Notes under the pieces: model-generated
The model's input: the letters and a program-made list of their open reading frames with translations, nothing else
Told to the model about the DNA's origin: nothing
Databases searched by the model: none
Assembly: GCA_030614585.1 (NCBI GenBank)
Contig: JAUWTT010000067.1
Coordinates: 1 to 11,646 of the forward strand
Source of the DNA: Acidobacteriota bacterium
GTDB lineage: Bacteria > Acidobacteriota > UBA6911 > RPQK01 > JAPXNP01
Length of the DNA stretch: 11,646 bases
Direction: 5' to 3'
Translations under genes and position numbers: made by a program
Part shown: one piece after another, positions 5,854 to 11,646 of the stretch
How positions within the stretch are numbered: the first letter of the stretch is position 1
How the letters are laid out: every line of letters starts with the position of its first letter

Positions 5854-6753
5854 ATGGAATGGCTCAACTATCATCACCTTTTCTACTTCTGGACGGTGGC
5901 CAAGGAAGGGACCATTACAGCCGCTTGCGAAAAACTGAGGCTGGCACAACCAACCATATCCGCTCAGTTGCGTACACTGGAAGATGCTCTCGGGGAAAAG
6001 CTGTTTGAACGTACCGGACGCTATCTCACCCTTACGGAAACTGGACAGTTGGTATTTCAATACGCAGACGACATCTTCTCGCTTGGTCATGAAATGTTGG
6101 CTACGATCAGGGACCAGCCGGCCGGAAAACCAACGCGGCTAAAAGTAGGAATTGCCGATGTGGTTCCGAAGTTGATCGTCTACCGCGTGCTAGAGCCTGC
6201 TCTGAGTCTGGACGAACCGGTCCATCTCATTTGCACGGAGGGCAAACCAAGCGATCTGTTAATGAAACTCTCCGTCCATGAGTTGGATGTTGTGCTGTCA
6301 GACCATCGGTTGAATCCAGATGTGAACGTACGAGCATTCAGTCACCAGCTCGGAGAATGTAACATCACGATCTTGGGTACGCCCTCCCTCGCCGGTGTCT
6401 ATCAGGGCAATTTCCCGGACTCGCTGGACGGAGCTCCGTTTCTATTTCCAACTTCCAGGACCGTTCTTCGAAAATCCCTCGATCAGTGGTTTGAATCGAG
6501 GGAGATGCACCCTTTGATCAAAGGCGAGTTTGATGACAGTGCACTTCAAATCATCTTTGCTCAGGCCGGACTCGGTCTGGTTCCCGTTCCTTCTGTCATT
6601 AGAGAAGATGTGAAGAGAAGATACGGCCTGCAGTACGTTGGGCGGCTGCCCGAGGTCAAGGAACAGTTCTATGCGATCTCACTTGAAAAAAGGGTGAAGC
6701 ATCCAGCCGTGATGGCGATCCTGGAACGAGCACGAGAAACCATTTTCAGGTAG
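5854..6753 (+). CDS. nhaR: LysR-family transcriptional regulator, NhaR-like
   Basis: 299 residues, close to E. coli NhaR (301). The N-terminus MEWLNYHHLFYFWTVAKEGT closely follows NhaR (NYNHLYYFWHVYKEG), with a winged helix-turn-helix: TAACEKLRLAQPTISAQLRT, then LEDALGEKLFERTGR. The effector domain also keeps NhaR landmarks: VGIADVVPKLIVYRVL, ELDVVLSD, LGECNITILGT, KGEFDDSALQIIFAQAG and YAISLEKRVKHPAVMAI. In E. coli NhaR activates the Na+/H+ antiporter gene nhaA in response to sodium. The frame is open to 5791, but ATG 5854 gives the family start. It has no Shine-Dalgarno sequence; a -10 box ends just upstream, so the transcript is probably leaderless. A small membrane protein follows on the same strand and a CPA2 antiporter gene converges on it, which makes that antiporter a likely target. 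Confidence 0.92.
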   Translation: MEWLNYHHLFYFWTVAKEGTITAACEKLRLAQPTISAQLRTLEDALGEKLFERTGRYLTLTETGQLVFQYADDIFSLGHEMLATIRDQPAGKPTRLKVGIADVVPKLIVYRVLEPALSLDEPVHLICTEGKPSDLLMKLSVHELDVVLSDHRLNPDVNVRAFSHQLGECNITILGTPSLAGVYQGNFPDSLDGAPFLFPTSRTVLRKSLDQWFESREMHPLIKGEFDDSALQIIFAQAGLGLVPVPSVIREDVKRRYGLQYVGRLPEVKEQFYAISLEKRVKHPAVMAILERARETIFR

Positions 6754-6923
6754 GCCTGGGCAGAAGTCTCTTTTCAAACCGAAACGACTGACACAGTCTT
6801 CATCTCACGCCCCATCTATCGAATAAAGCTATGCGTATTGATTGAATTATCTATTTTTCTTAACCTATCACAGCGGTTACACTCATACCATAGCAATTTG
6901 TCAGGAGCAGGATGAAAGAAACG

Positions 6924-6949
6924 GCCCAAGAGTGCGGGCGTGTTTTTTT
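6924..6949 (+). terminator. Weak terminator-like hairpin with seven-T run
   Basis: GCCC (6924-6927) and GGGC (6936-6939) flank an eight-base loop and are followed by GTG and seven Ts (6943-6949). The stem has only four pairs, so efficiency would be low. It overlaps a 15-codon frame (6912-6959, MKETAQECGRVFFKA) preceded by AGGAGCAGG, and lies 23 bases before the small membrane-protein gene. It could be the end of the regulator transcript or an attenuator with a leader peptide for the next gene. Between 6754 and 6911 I see no other feature beyond a weak promoter-like TTGATT (6838-6843). Confidence 0.3.
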
Positions 6950-6971
6950 CAAAGCGTGAAAGGAAGCACAG

Positions 6972-7145
6972 ATGTCAGTATCTCTAATTATTGGAGCCGT
7001 TATAATTGTTGCTGCTCTCATCTACCTTTTCTGGTCGGGGGCAAAGGCAAACAGCCATCGGGACAAACTGCACATTAGTGGAGAGCACCACGGGCAGAAC
7101 AGCAAGCTTGGGATTGGCGAGTTGCGTCGCAGTCAGGGTGAATAA
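6972..7145 (+). CDS. 57-residue single-span membrane protein
   Basis: ATG at 6972 follows AAAGGAAG at about six bases, a good ribosome site. The product has one strongly hydrophobic span (residues 3-21, LIIGAVIIVAALIYLFW) followed at once by a basic residue (K25) and a polar tail with four histidines (H29, H34, H39, H40). This suggests a membrane-anchored protein with its tail in the cytoplasm by the positive-inside rule. I do not recognise a family. It lies 218 bases after the NhaR-like gene on the same strand and converges with the antiporter gene, whose stop is 125 bases away. A role as accessory subunit of that transporter is possible but unproven. Hydrophobic codon choice followed by a basic tail makes chance unlikely. 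Confidence 0.6.
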   Translation: MSVSLIIGAVIIVAALIYLFWSGAKANSHRDKLHISGEHHGQNSKLGIGELRRSQGE

Positions 7146-7239
7146 GGAGCTGATATTCTCGGGGGTTCGGTGCCAGGCGCCTCCGCATCCTTTATTTGCG
7201 GATACTCGCGAGAAGATTGGCCGCGCAGCACCTCTTCCA

Positions 7240-7270
7240 CACACAGTGGCAAGAAGCAAGAAACTGTGTG
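7240..7270. other. Inverted repeat directly after the antiporter stop codon
   Basis: CACACAGT (7240-7247) and ACTGTGTG (7263-7270) form a perfect 8-pair stem with a 15-base loop. The right arm touches the antiporter TAG (7271-7273, minus strand). No T-run follows on either strand. It may protect the mRNA 3' end or help terminate between the convergent genes. Confidence 0.5.
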
Positions 7271-9265
7271 CTAGATTCGGCCGGGCGATGACTTGACGAA
7301 CTCGATCGCCGCTCGGAGTTGCTGCTTCGTTCCGCTGAGGACAAGGCTGTCTCCTGAGTGCAGGTGTTCGTCTGCTCCCGGGTTGTTGAGCGGTTTCCCA
7401 GCACGGATGATTCCCAGAATCAGCGCCCCCGTCCTCTCGCGCAGCTGGGTCTCCAGGATTTGTTTGCCGGCCAAAGGGGAATCCTCGGGCAACACGACCG
7501 TCTCTACAAAGACACCCAGTGTAGAACTCAGACGAAGCCGGGGAACAGTTGCCTTGGATTCGCGAAAGACTCCGTATCGGTCTTCTCGAATTCGCCGCAC
7601 CTCTGCTGCAATCAGGTCCCGTGGGAAGTTAAAGCTCCGCAGGATCCGAGTCATCATCTCGATGGAAACCTCGAACTCTTCCGGGATCACTTCATCGGCA
7701 CCCGCGTCGTACAACTCATCGATCTCCGACACTCGCTTCGTTCGAACCAGAATCAGGATTTCGGAATTGAGACTCCGGGAAATCCGCACGGTCCTTTTGG
7801 CTGAGTATGGATCCGAGATTGCCAGAACGAGTGCCCGGGCCGACCCGATCCCTGCGTGCTCCAGAATCGAACTGTCGGTACAATCTCCGAAGAATATCGT
7901 GTCGCCCCGGCTTCGCCCCAAGCGGACGACCTGGGGATTCAGGTCCAGCACCAGGTTCTGTATGCGGAGGGTTTTGAGCGCCTTGGCCACATTCATCCCG
8001 CTGACACCGAATCCGCAGATGATCACGTGATCCGTCATCTCGGAGGTTTGCTCATCGAGTTCCGAAAGCCTCTTCTCCCGGCTCGAAAAGAGGTCGATTC
8101 GCTGAGCGAACTGCAAGGACGCCAGGCGCCGGGAACCCGAAACCAGGGCCGGCGTTACCATCAAGGTGACGACCGCAGACGAGATCAGGATCTGATACCA
8201 CTGTGAGGAAACCAGGCCGGCTCGTGATGCTTCCTCCAGGATGATGAAGGAAAACTCACCTACTTGAGCAAGGGAAAGGCCGGCGACAATCGCCACCGGT
8301 GCAGAAATTCCGGTCAGCAAGCCCGCTGCGGTGACGATCAAGGCTTTTCCGGACAGCAGCAAAAGAACCACCACTGTCAGCAGAGGCAGGTTTTGCAGCA
8401 GATACTCGGGGTTAACCAACATTCCGATCGAAATGAAAAACAGGCTGTTCAGGATATCTCTCAGGGGGCGGATTTCTGAAAATATCTGCTGACTGTATTC
8501 AGAAGCGGAGAGGATCAGTCCCGCCAGAAAACCGCCTAATTCCATAGAGAATCCCGAGAGGGAAGCCAACCAGGCTGTTCCCAGAAAAGAAAGGATTACA
8601 GCAATCACGAAGAGTTCTTTGCTACGAACATTGACGATATGCCGCATGAGAATGGGAAACAGTCGACGAGCTCCCACAAAAATGCCACCCAGGAGCAGAA
8701 AAGAAAGTGAAACCTCCAAGAGCAGACTCGACCAGGTATTACCTCGATCGGCCAAGTGGGGGATTAAGATGATCATCGGTACAACGGCCAGGTCCTGAAA
8801 AATCAAGATGCCCAGACAAGCTCTCCCCTGGATCGAGTCGAGTTCACCCCGGTCCAGGAGGATCTTGACGACCATGGCCGTGCTGCTCATCGCGGCGAAG
8901 AAACCGATCGCAATACCTTGAACCAGGGACATCCCAGCCAGGCTTGTGGCGAGCAACGCGACGGAAACGGTCGCAAGTATCTGGAGCGGGCCGGTGACCA
9001 GGACAATTCTTCGAAGACCTGCCAGTTTCTGGGGGGAAAACTCCAGGCCGATCGAGAAAAGAAGTAACATGACGCCGATTTCGGCTAGGACATGGACTGC
9101 TTTGGGATCCGATACCAACCCGAGTCCATTGGGCCCTGCCAGGACTCCTGTCACCAGAAAGCCAATGATCGCCGACTGGCCGACCCGATGAAAGATGTAG
9201 ATAATCAGCCCACTGGCGAGGTAAGCGACCAGCAAGTCATTGAGAAGATTGAACTGGTCCGTCAT
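7271..9265 (-). CDS. CPA2 monovalent cation/proton antiporter, KefB/YbaL-like, with RCK domains
   Basis: 664 residues. The first ~375 form the CPA2 exchanger with about a dozen membrane spans. It keeps the key ILIFQDLAVVP motif, whose Asp (D158) is the ion/proton-coupling residue, GFLAGLILS, and AQVGEFSFII (333-342), the variant found in YbaL/RosB-like members. A linker leads to an RCK-N (TrkA-N) Rossmann domain, VIICGFGVSG (414-423), with an acidic residue ending strand 2 (LVLDLN, D441), which favours NAD(H). An RCK-C domain follows (about 575-660). It should exchange K+ or Na+ for H+ across the inner membrane, gated by nucleotide or ligand. ATG 9265 has GGGAG ten bases upstream. A small membrane-protein frame ends 36 bases before it, and the PLP enzyme gene lies further upstream on the same strand. 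An NhaR-like gene sits downstream and converges. Confidence 0.94.
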   Translation of the reverse strand: MTDQFNLLNDLLVAYLASGLIIYIFHRVGQSAIIGFLVTGVLAGPNGLGLVSDPKAVHVLAEIGVMLLLFSIGLEFSPQKLAGLRRIVLVTGPLQILATVSVALLATSLAGMSLVQGIAIGFFAAMSSTAMVVKILLDRGELDSIQGRACLGILIFQDLAVVPMIILIPHLADRGNTWSSLLLEVSLSFLLLGGIFVGARRLFPILMRHIVNVRSKELFVIAVILSFLGTAWLASLSGFSMELGGFLAGLILSASEYSQQIFSEIRPLRDILNSLFFISIGMLVNPEYLLQNLPLLTVVVLLLLSGKALIVTAAGLLTGISAPVAIVAGLSLAQVGEFSFIILEEASRAGLVSSQWYQILISSAVVTLMVTPALVSGSRRLASLQFAQRIDLFSSREKRLSELDEQTSEMTDHVIICGFGVSGMNVAKALKTLRIQNLVLDLNPQVVRLGRSRGDTIFFGDCTDSSILEHAGIGSARALVLAISDPYSAKRTVRISRSLNSEILILVRTKRVSEIDELYDAGADEVIPEEFEVSIEMMTRILRSFNFPRDLIAAEVRRIREDRYGVFRESKATVPRLRLSSTLGVFVETVVLPEDSPLAGKQILETQLRERTGALILGIIRAGKPLNNPGADEHLHSGDSLVLSGTKQQLRAAIEFVKSSPGRI

Positions 9266-9301
9266 TACCTCAGTCTCCCGAATCCGGGCCGCTTCACGAC
9301 T

Positions 9302-9493
9302 TCATCTCCTGGTTCCGGCGCGCTCAAGATAGAGATTTACTATCAGAAAACCTACGACGAAAAGAACGAGACCCGCTTGGAGAACATTCTCAGGTAAAAT
9401 CTCCCTCAGCCTGCCAAAGAGTTCTCTCCAAACTCCACTTCCTTGTTCAGCGGCAGCTGGGCCCAATGAGATTGTATCTTGTGATAACGACAC
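9302..9493 (-). CDS. Putative 63-residue single-span membrane protein
   Basis: The frame starts at GTG 9493, inside the last 47 bases of the PLP-enzyme gene, and stops 36 bases before the antiporter start. A polar N-terminus contains VWRELFGRLREILPE, an amphipathic segment. A hydrophobic span follows (roughly residues 40-55, LQAGLVLFVVGFLIVNLYLE), then a basic end ERAGTRR, consistent with a C-terminus in the cytoplasm. No convincing Shine-Dalgarno precedes the GTG, so the start is uncertain; coupling to the upstream gene through the overlap could compensate. I recognise no family. The membrane-span pattern and the tight fit between two genes support it, and the missing ribosome site counts against it. 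It may be an accessory peptide of the antiporter (inference). Confidence 0.5.
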   Translation of the reverse strand: MSLSQDTISLGPAAAEQGSGVWRELFGRLREILPENVLQAGLVLFVVGFLIVNLYLERAGTRR

Positions 9494-11102
9494 ACAGGAC
9501 AGGTTGATCAGGCATAGTCATGCCGTGGGCCGACCAGCGTGCCTTCCCATACTCACCAAGATCGACTTCGCCACTCATAGAGCCGTCACTAATCTCGCCG
9601 GTGAAGCGGTAGCGAAAACGAGCCCCCTCGTATGACTGCGAACTGCTGAACTCAAGCCGATTCTCGTCAACAACTCCCCGAAGAGGACCTGACAGGGCCT
9701 TCGTAAGGTGAGTTCCAAGGAGCTTCTCACCTTCCTGGTCAAAGTAAAAAGTGTGGCCGGCGCGGCCGAGCACAAATTCGAGCGTGGCCTCCCAGCGGCC
9801 GGATACCCTGGCGGTACGACTCCCACGGATCTCGCGGCGTTCGATCTTGGGGGGACTCGACAGGATTTCATGAAGTTTCCCTGAAACCGTTTCGGCATCA
9901 CCCGGCTTCATCATCCAGGGCATCACCTCTACCGAGCTGTTCTCCATGCTGTTTTGGAACCGACCTCGGCTGCCGGCAAGGATGATTCGTGGCTCACCAT
10001 TCAAGAGAAGTCTGTACACTTCTTCACCGCTTACGCCCAAGCGAGTGCCATCCCACCGAACGGCTAGTCGAGGGGAGTGATTGGATAAGCTCCCCGGCTG
10101 CAAAACCTCCGTTGAGACTCCAGGGACGGAGGCGACACTCCGGGCCATGAGGTCCAGCCAGGACTCCCCCACTCTCCATTCGGCTTCATGCTCCCGCTGA
10201 TACCACATCTCGGTGGCTGCCAGCATTCCCATGATCTCTTCCTTCCCTACCTTCATCGAGCGTCCGAAGGCATGGTGAGGTGCACTGTGAAGCCAGGCGG
10301 CCTGACAGAGTTTCTTGTTTCCAAGCAGGAGCCCGGCACATTGAGGTCCTCGCAGGGCCTTCCCACCGCTATAAGCGACCAGGTCGGCTCCACGTCTCAA
10401 ATGAATCTCAGGAGTCAGGCCCTCGGCAGCGGCATCAACGAATACGGGAACACCGCGTGTACGGGCAGCCTCCGCTATCGGTTCGAGTCCAAAACTCCCC
10501 TTGTCTTCCGGACAGGCAAGAATGTATATCATCGCCGTTCTGGGCCCCATGCTGTCCTGCAATTGTGCCATGTTCTCCACTTCGACAATTCGGACACCAA
10601 CCATACGGATTGCGTGATCGTACACATTACGTGAATAGCGCGGGATGATAACTTCGTCTTTAAGTCCCTGCAGATTAGGAAGGCGCTGAATCTTCTCAGG
10701 ATCGCCTCCGGCAACACACGCGCAAGTTGCCGGCGTCTCCGCGGCTGAACATCCCGCGCTCACGATTCCCCATTCCGCCCCGGTCAGTTCCGAAAGACGC
10801 CGTCCGACTACCTCCATGAGCTCGTCGAGGTGAACGTAGTGTCGAGAAGCTTCAAACATTGCTTCCTTGACTTCAGGCAATGTCTGCGAGCCGGTGATGA
10901 TCGTGAAGGTCCCCTTGCAGTTGATCAGAGGACGAGCTCCCAATCGCGTATAGAGGTTGGTACCTTCCTGCAACGGGAGTTGGGGCGCCTTTACACGGGC
11001 TGAGGGATGACGAAACAAAGTGCTTGTTGCTAATATACCTACACCTGCAAACACTTCTCTTCGAACCATAGAAGTCCGATTTGGGATTTCATTTGTGCCC
11101 AT
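9447..11102 (-). CDS. Tat-type SelA-like PLP-dependent enzyme with C-terminal beta domain
   Basis: 551 residues. ATG 11102 follows AAGGAGGGG at seven bases. The N-terminus carries a twin-arginine-like signal (SMVRREVFAGVGILATS, R14-R15), pointing to export after folding with cofactor. Residues about 50-415 form a fold-type I PLP enzyme of the SelA / D-glucosaminate-6-phosphate ammonia-lyase group: RLGARPLINCKGTFTIITGS, AEWGIVSAGCSAAE, FVDAAAE (D223, the pyridine-ring Asp) and VAYSGGKALRGPQCAGLLLG with the likely Schiff-base lysine K248. A beta-rich domain (about 430-527: SGRWEATLEF, GEKLLGTHL, YRFTGEISDGSMSGEVDLGE) follows, of the kind seen fused to such enzymes in Acidobacteriota (from memory). 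It is not a true selenocysteine synthase, given the signal and added domain; a C-N or C-S lyase on an amino sugar or amino acid is a guess. The last ~24 residues are unlike the domain and overlap the next frame. Confidence 0.9.
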   Translation of the reverse strand: MGTNEIPNRTSMVRREVFAGVGILATSTLFRHPSARVKAPQLPLQEGTNLYTRLGARPLINCKGTFTIITGSQTLPEVKEAMFEASRHYVHLDELMEVVGRRLSELTGAEWGIVSAGCSAAETPATCACVAGGDPEKIQRLPNLQGLKDEVIIPRYSRNVYDHAIRMVGVRIVEVENMAQLQDSMGPRTAMIYILACPEDKGSFGLEPIAEAARTRGVPVFVDAAAEGLTPEIHLRRGADLVAYSGGKALRGPQCAGLLLGNKKLCQAAWLHSAPHHAFGRSMKVGKEEIMGMLAATEMWYQREHEAEWRVGESWLDLMARSVASVPGVSTEVLQPGSLSNHSPRLAVRWDGTRLGVSGEEVYRLLLNGEPRIILAGSRGRFQNSMENSSVEVMPWMMKPGDAETVSGKLHEILSSPPKIERREIRGSRTARVSGRWEATLEFVLGRAGHTFYFDQEGEKLLGTHLTKALSGPLRGVVDENRLEFSSSQSYEGARFRYRFTGEISDGSMSGEVDLGEYGKARWSAHGMTMPDQPVLCVVITRYNLIGPSCR

Positions 11103-11214
11103 CGACGTGCCCCTCCTTGGTTACTCTTCTTTCAGACAAGGTAGTTCTTACGATTCACAAAATCAACCAGAACATTAACCAATCGCGCTGTGGGGAACTC
11201 AGCGGCAGAGCGGC

Positions 11215-11234
11215 CGGCGAGATTCATCTCGCCG
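11215..11234. other. Strong 8-base-pair hairpin with TTCA loop
   Basis: CGGCGAGA and TCTCGCCG enclose a four-base loop. It lies about 110 bases upstream of the PLP-enzyme gene (minus) and 290 upstream of the Tat-signal gene (plus). No T-run follows on either strand. It could be an operator for the divergent pair or a structured leader element. Confidence 0.5.
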
Positions 11235-11254
11235 CGGCATCCGGCATTCTCTGT

Positions 11255-11333
11255 CGCGAACTTAATCGCGAGCTTGGTCGGAAACTCGGGTGGACGTATC
11301 GACCAGGTTTACGACAAGGCTTACGACAAAGGG
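11255..11333. repeat. 79-base direct repeat, copy 1, with 12-base internal period
   Basis: This block matches the copy at 11371-11449 at 71 of 79 positions, exactly 116 bases apart. Internally it runs in 12-base steps (AACTTAATCGCG, AGCTTGGTCGGA, AACTCGGGTGGA, then GTTTACGACAAG, GCTTACGACAAA). The right-hand steps approximate the reverse complement of the left-hand ones, so the element is quasi-palindromic; TGGTCG and CGACCA form one of its stems. It is intergenic, between two divergent genes. Confidence 0.85.
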
Positions 11334-11370
11334 GGGATCGGCCCTCCTTCAGCTTCGTCTTCAACTTAAT

Positions 11371-11449
11371 CGTGAACTTAATCGCGAACTTTGTCGGAAG
11401 CTCGGGTGGACGAATCGACCAGGTTCACGATAAAGCTTACGACAAAGGG
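11371..11449. repeat. 79-base direct repeat, copy 2, with inverted arms
   Basis: The second copy of the block at 11255. It is preceded by one more 12-base unit, so AACTTAATCGTG, AACTTAATCGCG and AACTTTGTCGGA stand in tandem from about 11363. Here the arms CTTTGTCGGAAGC (11389-11401) and GCTTACGACAAAG (11435-11447) pair at 12 of 13 positions, giving a long hairpin. Because 12 is a multiple of three, every frame through it stays open and encodes periodic peptide on both strands, which explains the open frames seen here; none has other support. Confidence 0.85.
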
Positions 11450-11520
11450 AACCGCCCGGCATCCGACTTTCCAAGAAGCCTGCTCCGTGATATCCAGTAT
11501 GGTCAGGAGGTTCAGTTCAC

Positions 11521-11646
11521 ATGGCAAACAAGACACAGAGCAGAAGAAACGCGTTGAAGGGCCTGGCAGTGGGTGCGGCCGCCTGCGGCGCAGCATCCGG
11601 TGCAAACGCTCCTTGGGGCGAACCGTCCCAGGGAAAGGCTGAGAAA
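11521..11646 (+). CDS. Tat-signal exported protein, first 42 residues (continues beyond window)
   Basis: ATG 11521 follows AGGAGG (11505-11510) at ten bases. The product starts MANKTQSRRNALKGLAVGAA and continues CGAASGANAPWGE, an almost perfect twin-arginine signal (SRRNALK, then a moderately hydrophobic Ala/Gly segment) with a likely cleavage near ASG-AN. The frame is open to the window end, so the mature protein is not seen and no function can be given. It diverges from the PLP-enzyme gene, which also carries a Tat-type signal. Two exported proteins placed head to head suggests a shared periplasmic pathway, possibly with the second being another enzyme or a RidA-type partner, but that is a guess. 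Confidence 0.85.
   Translation, partial: MANKTQSRRNALKGLAVGAAACGAASGANAPWGEPSQGKAEK

Noticed and set aside
7293..8206. Plus-strand open frames over the antiporter gene
   Set aside because: They are antisense to the RCK domains, with no family resemblance.
10480..10490. GGTTCGAGTCC, a tRNA T-arm-like sequence
   Set aside because: It lies inside the PLP-enzyme gene (opposite strand), and no acceptor, D-arm or anticodon stem can be built around it.
11255..11449. CRISPR array
   Set aside because: Only two long blocks with a non-unique spacer built from the same 12-base units, and no cas gene nearby.
11081..11605. Open frames on both strands through the repeat blocks
   Set aside because: A 12-base period keeps all frames open. 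The plus-strand frame begins inside the PLP-enzyme gene start and has no ribosome site.

Overview
The window (about 53% G+C by eye) looks like a chromosomal segment of a Gram-negative bacterium with an outer membrane: it holds the N-terminal part of a TonB-dependent receptor, an MreB-type cell-shape protein and two Tat-type signal sequences. A TonB receptor with an N-terminal carboxypeptidase-regulatory-like domain, plus a Tat-exported SelA-like PLP enzyme with a C-terminal beta domain, is most reminiscent of Acidobacteriota or a related phylum. The NifX-like/DUF5320 pair is often seen in deltaproteobacteria and other anaerobes. This placement is inference and no rRNA is present.

Left (1-2400, minus strand): a tight operon reads leftwards: a 37-codon reading frame, overlapped through ATGA by a DUF89 damage-control phosphatase, then 14 bases later a TonB-dependent receptor that runs off the window. 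About 630 non-coding bases follow (2401-3034). They hold a 20-base palindrome, two hairpins and a structured leader for the rightward unit.

Centre-left (3035-4385, plus strand): a cyclic-nucleotide-binding-fold protein without a DNA-binding domain, a five-unit 7-base repeat, a NifX/COG1433-family protein and a DUF5320 protein. Between the last two lies what looks like the scar of a deleted second NifX-like gene, its first codons now fused to the tail of the first.

Centre (4578-7145): a stand-alone mreB-like gene (minus) diverges from an NhaR-like LysR regulator (plus). The regulator's promoter has a perfect -10 box seven bases before the ATG and an operator-like direct repeat, so its mRNA is probably leaderless. 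A 57-residue single-span membrane protein follows.

Right (7271-11646): a minus-strand group contains a Tat-type SelA-like PLP enzyme, a small overlapping membrane-protein frame and a CPA2 cation/proton antiporter with RCK domains. NhaR-type regulators control Na+/H+ antiporters elsewhere, so this antiporter is a natural candidate target for the regulator. Divergent from the PLP enzyme starts a second protein with a Tat signal (truncated by the window end). About 420 non-coding bases separate the two and contain a strong hairpin and two 79-base direct repeats about 90% identical, built on a 12-base period.
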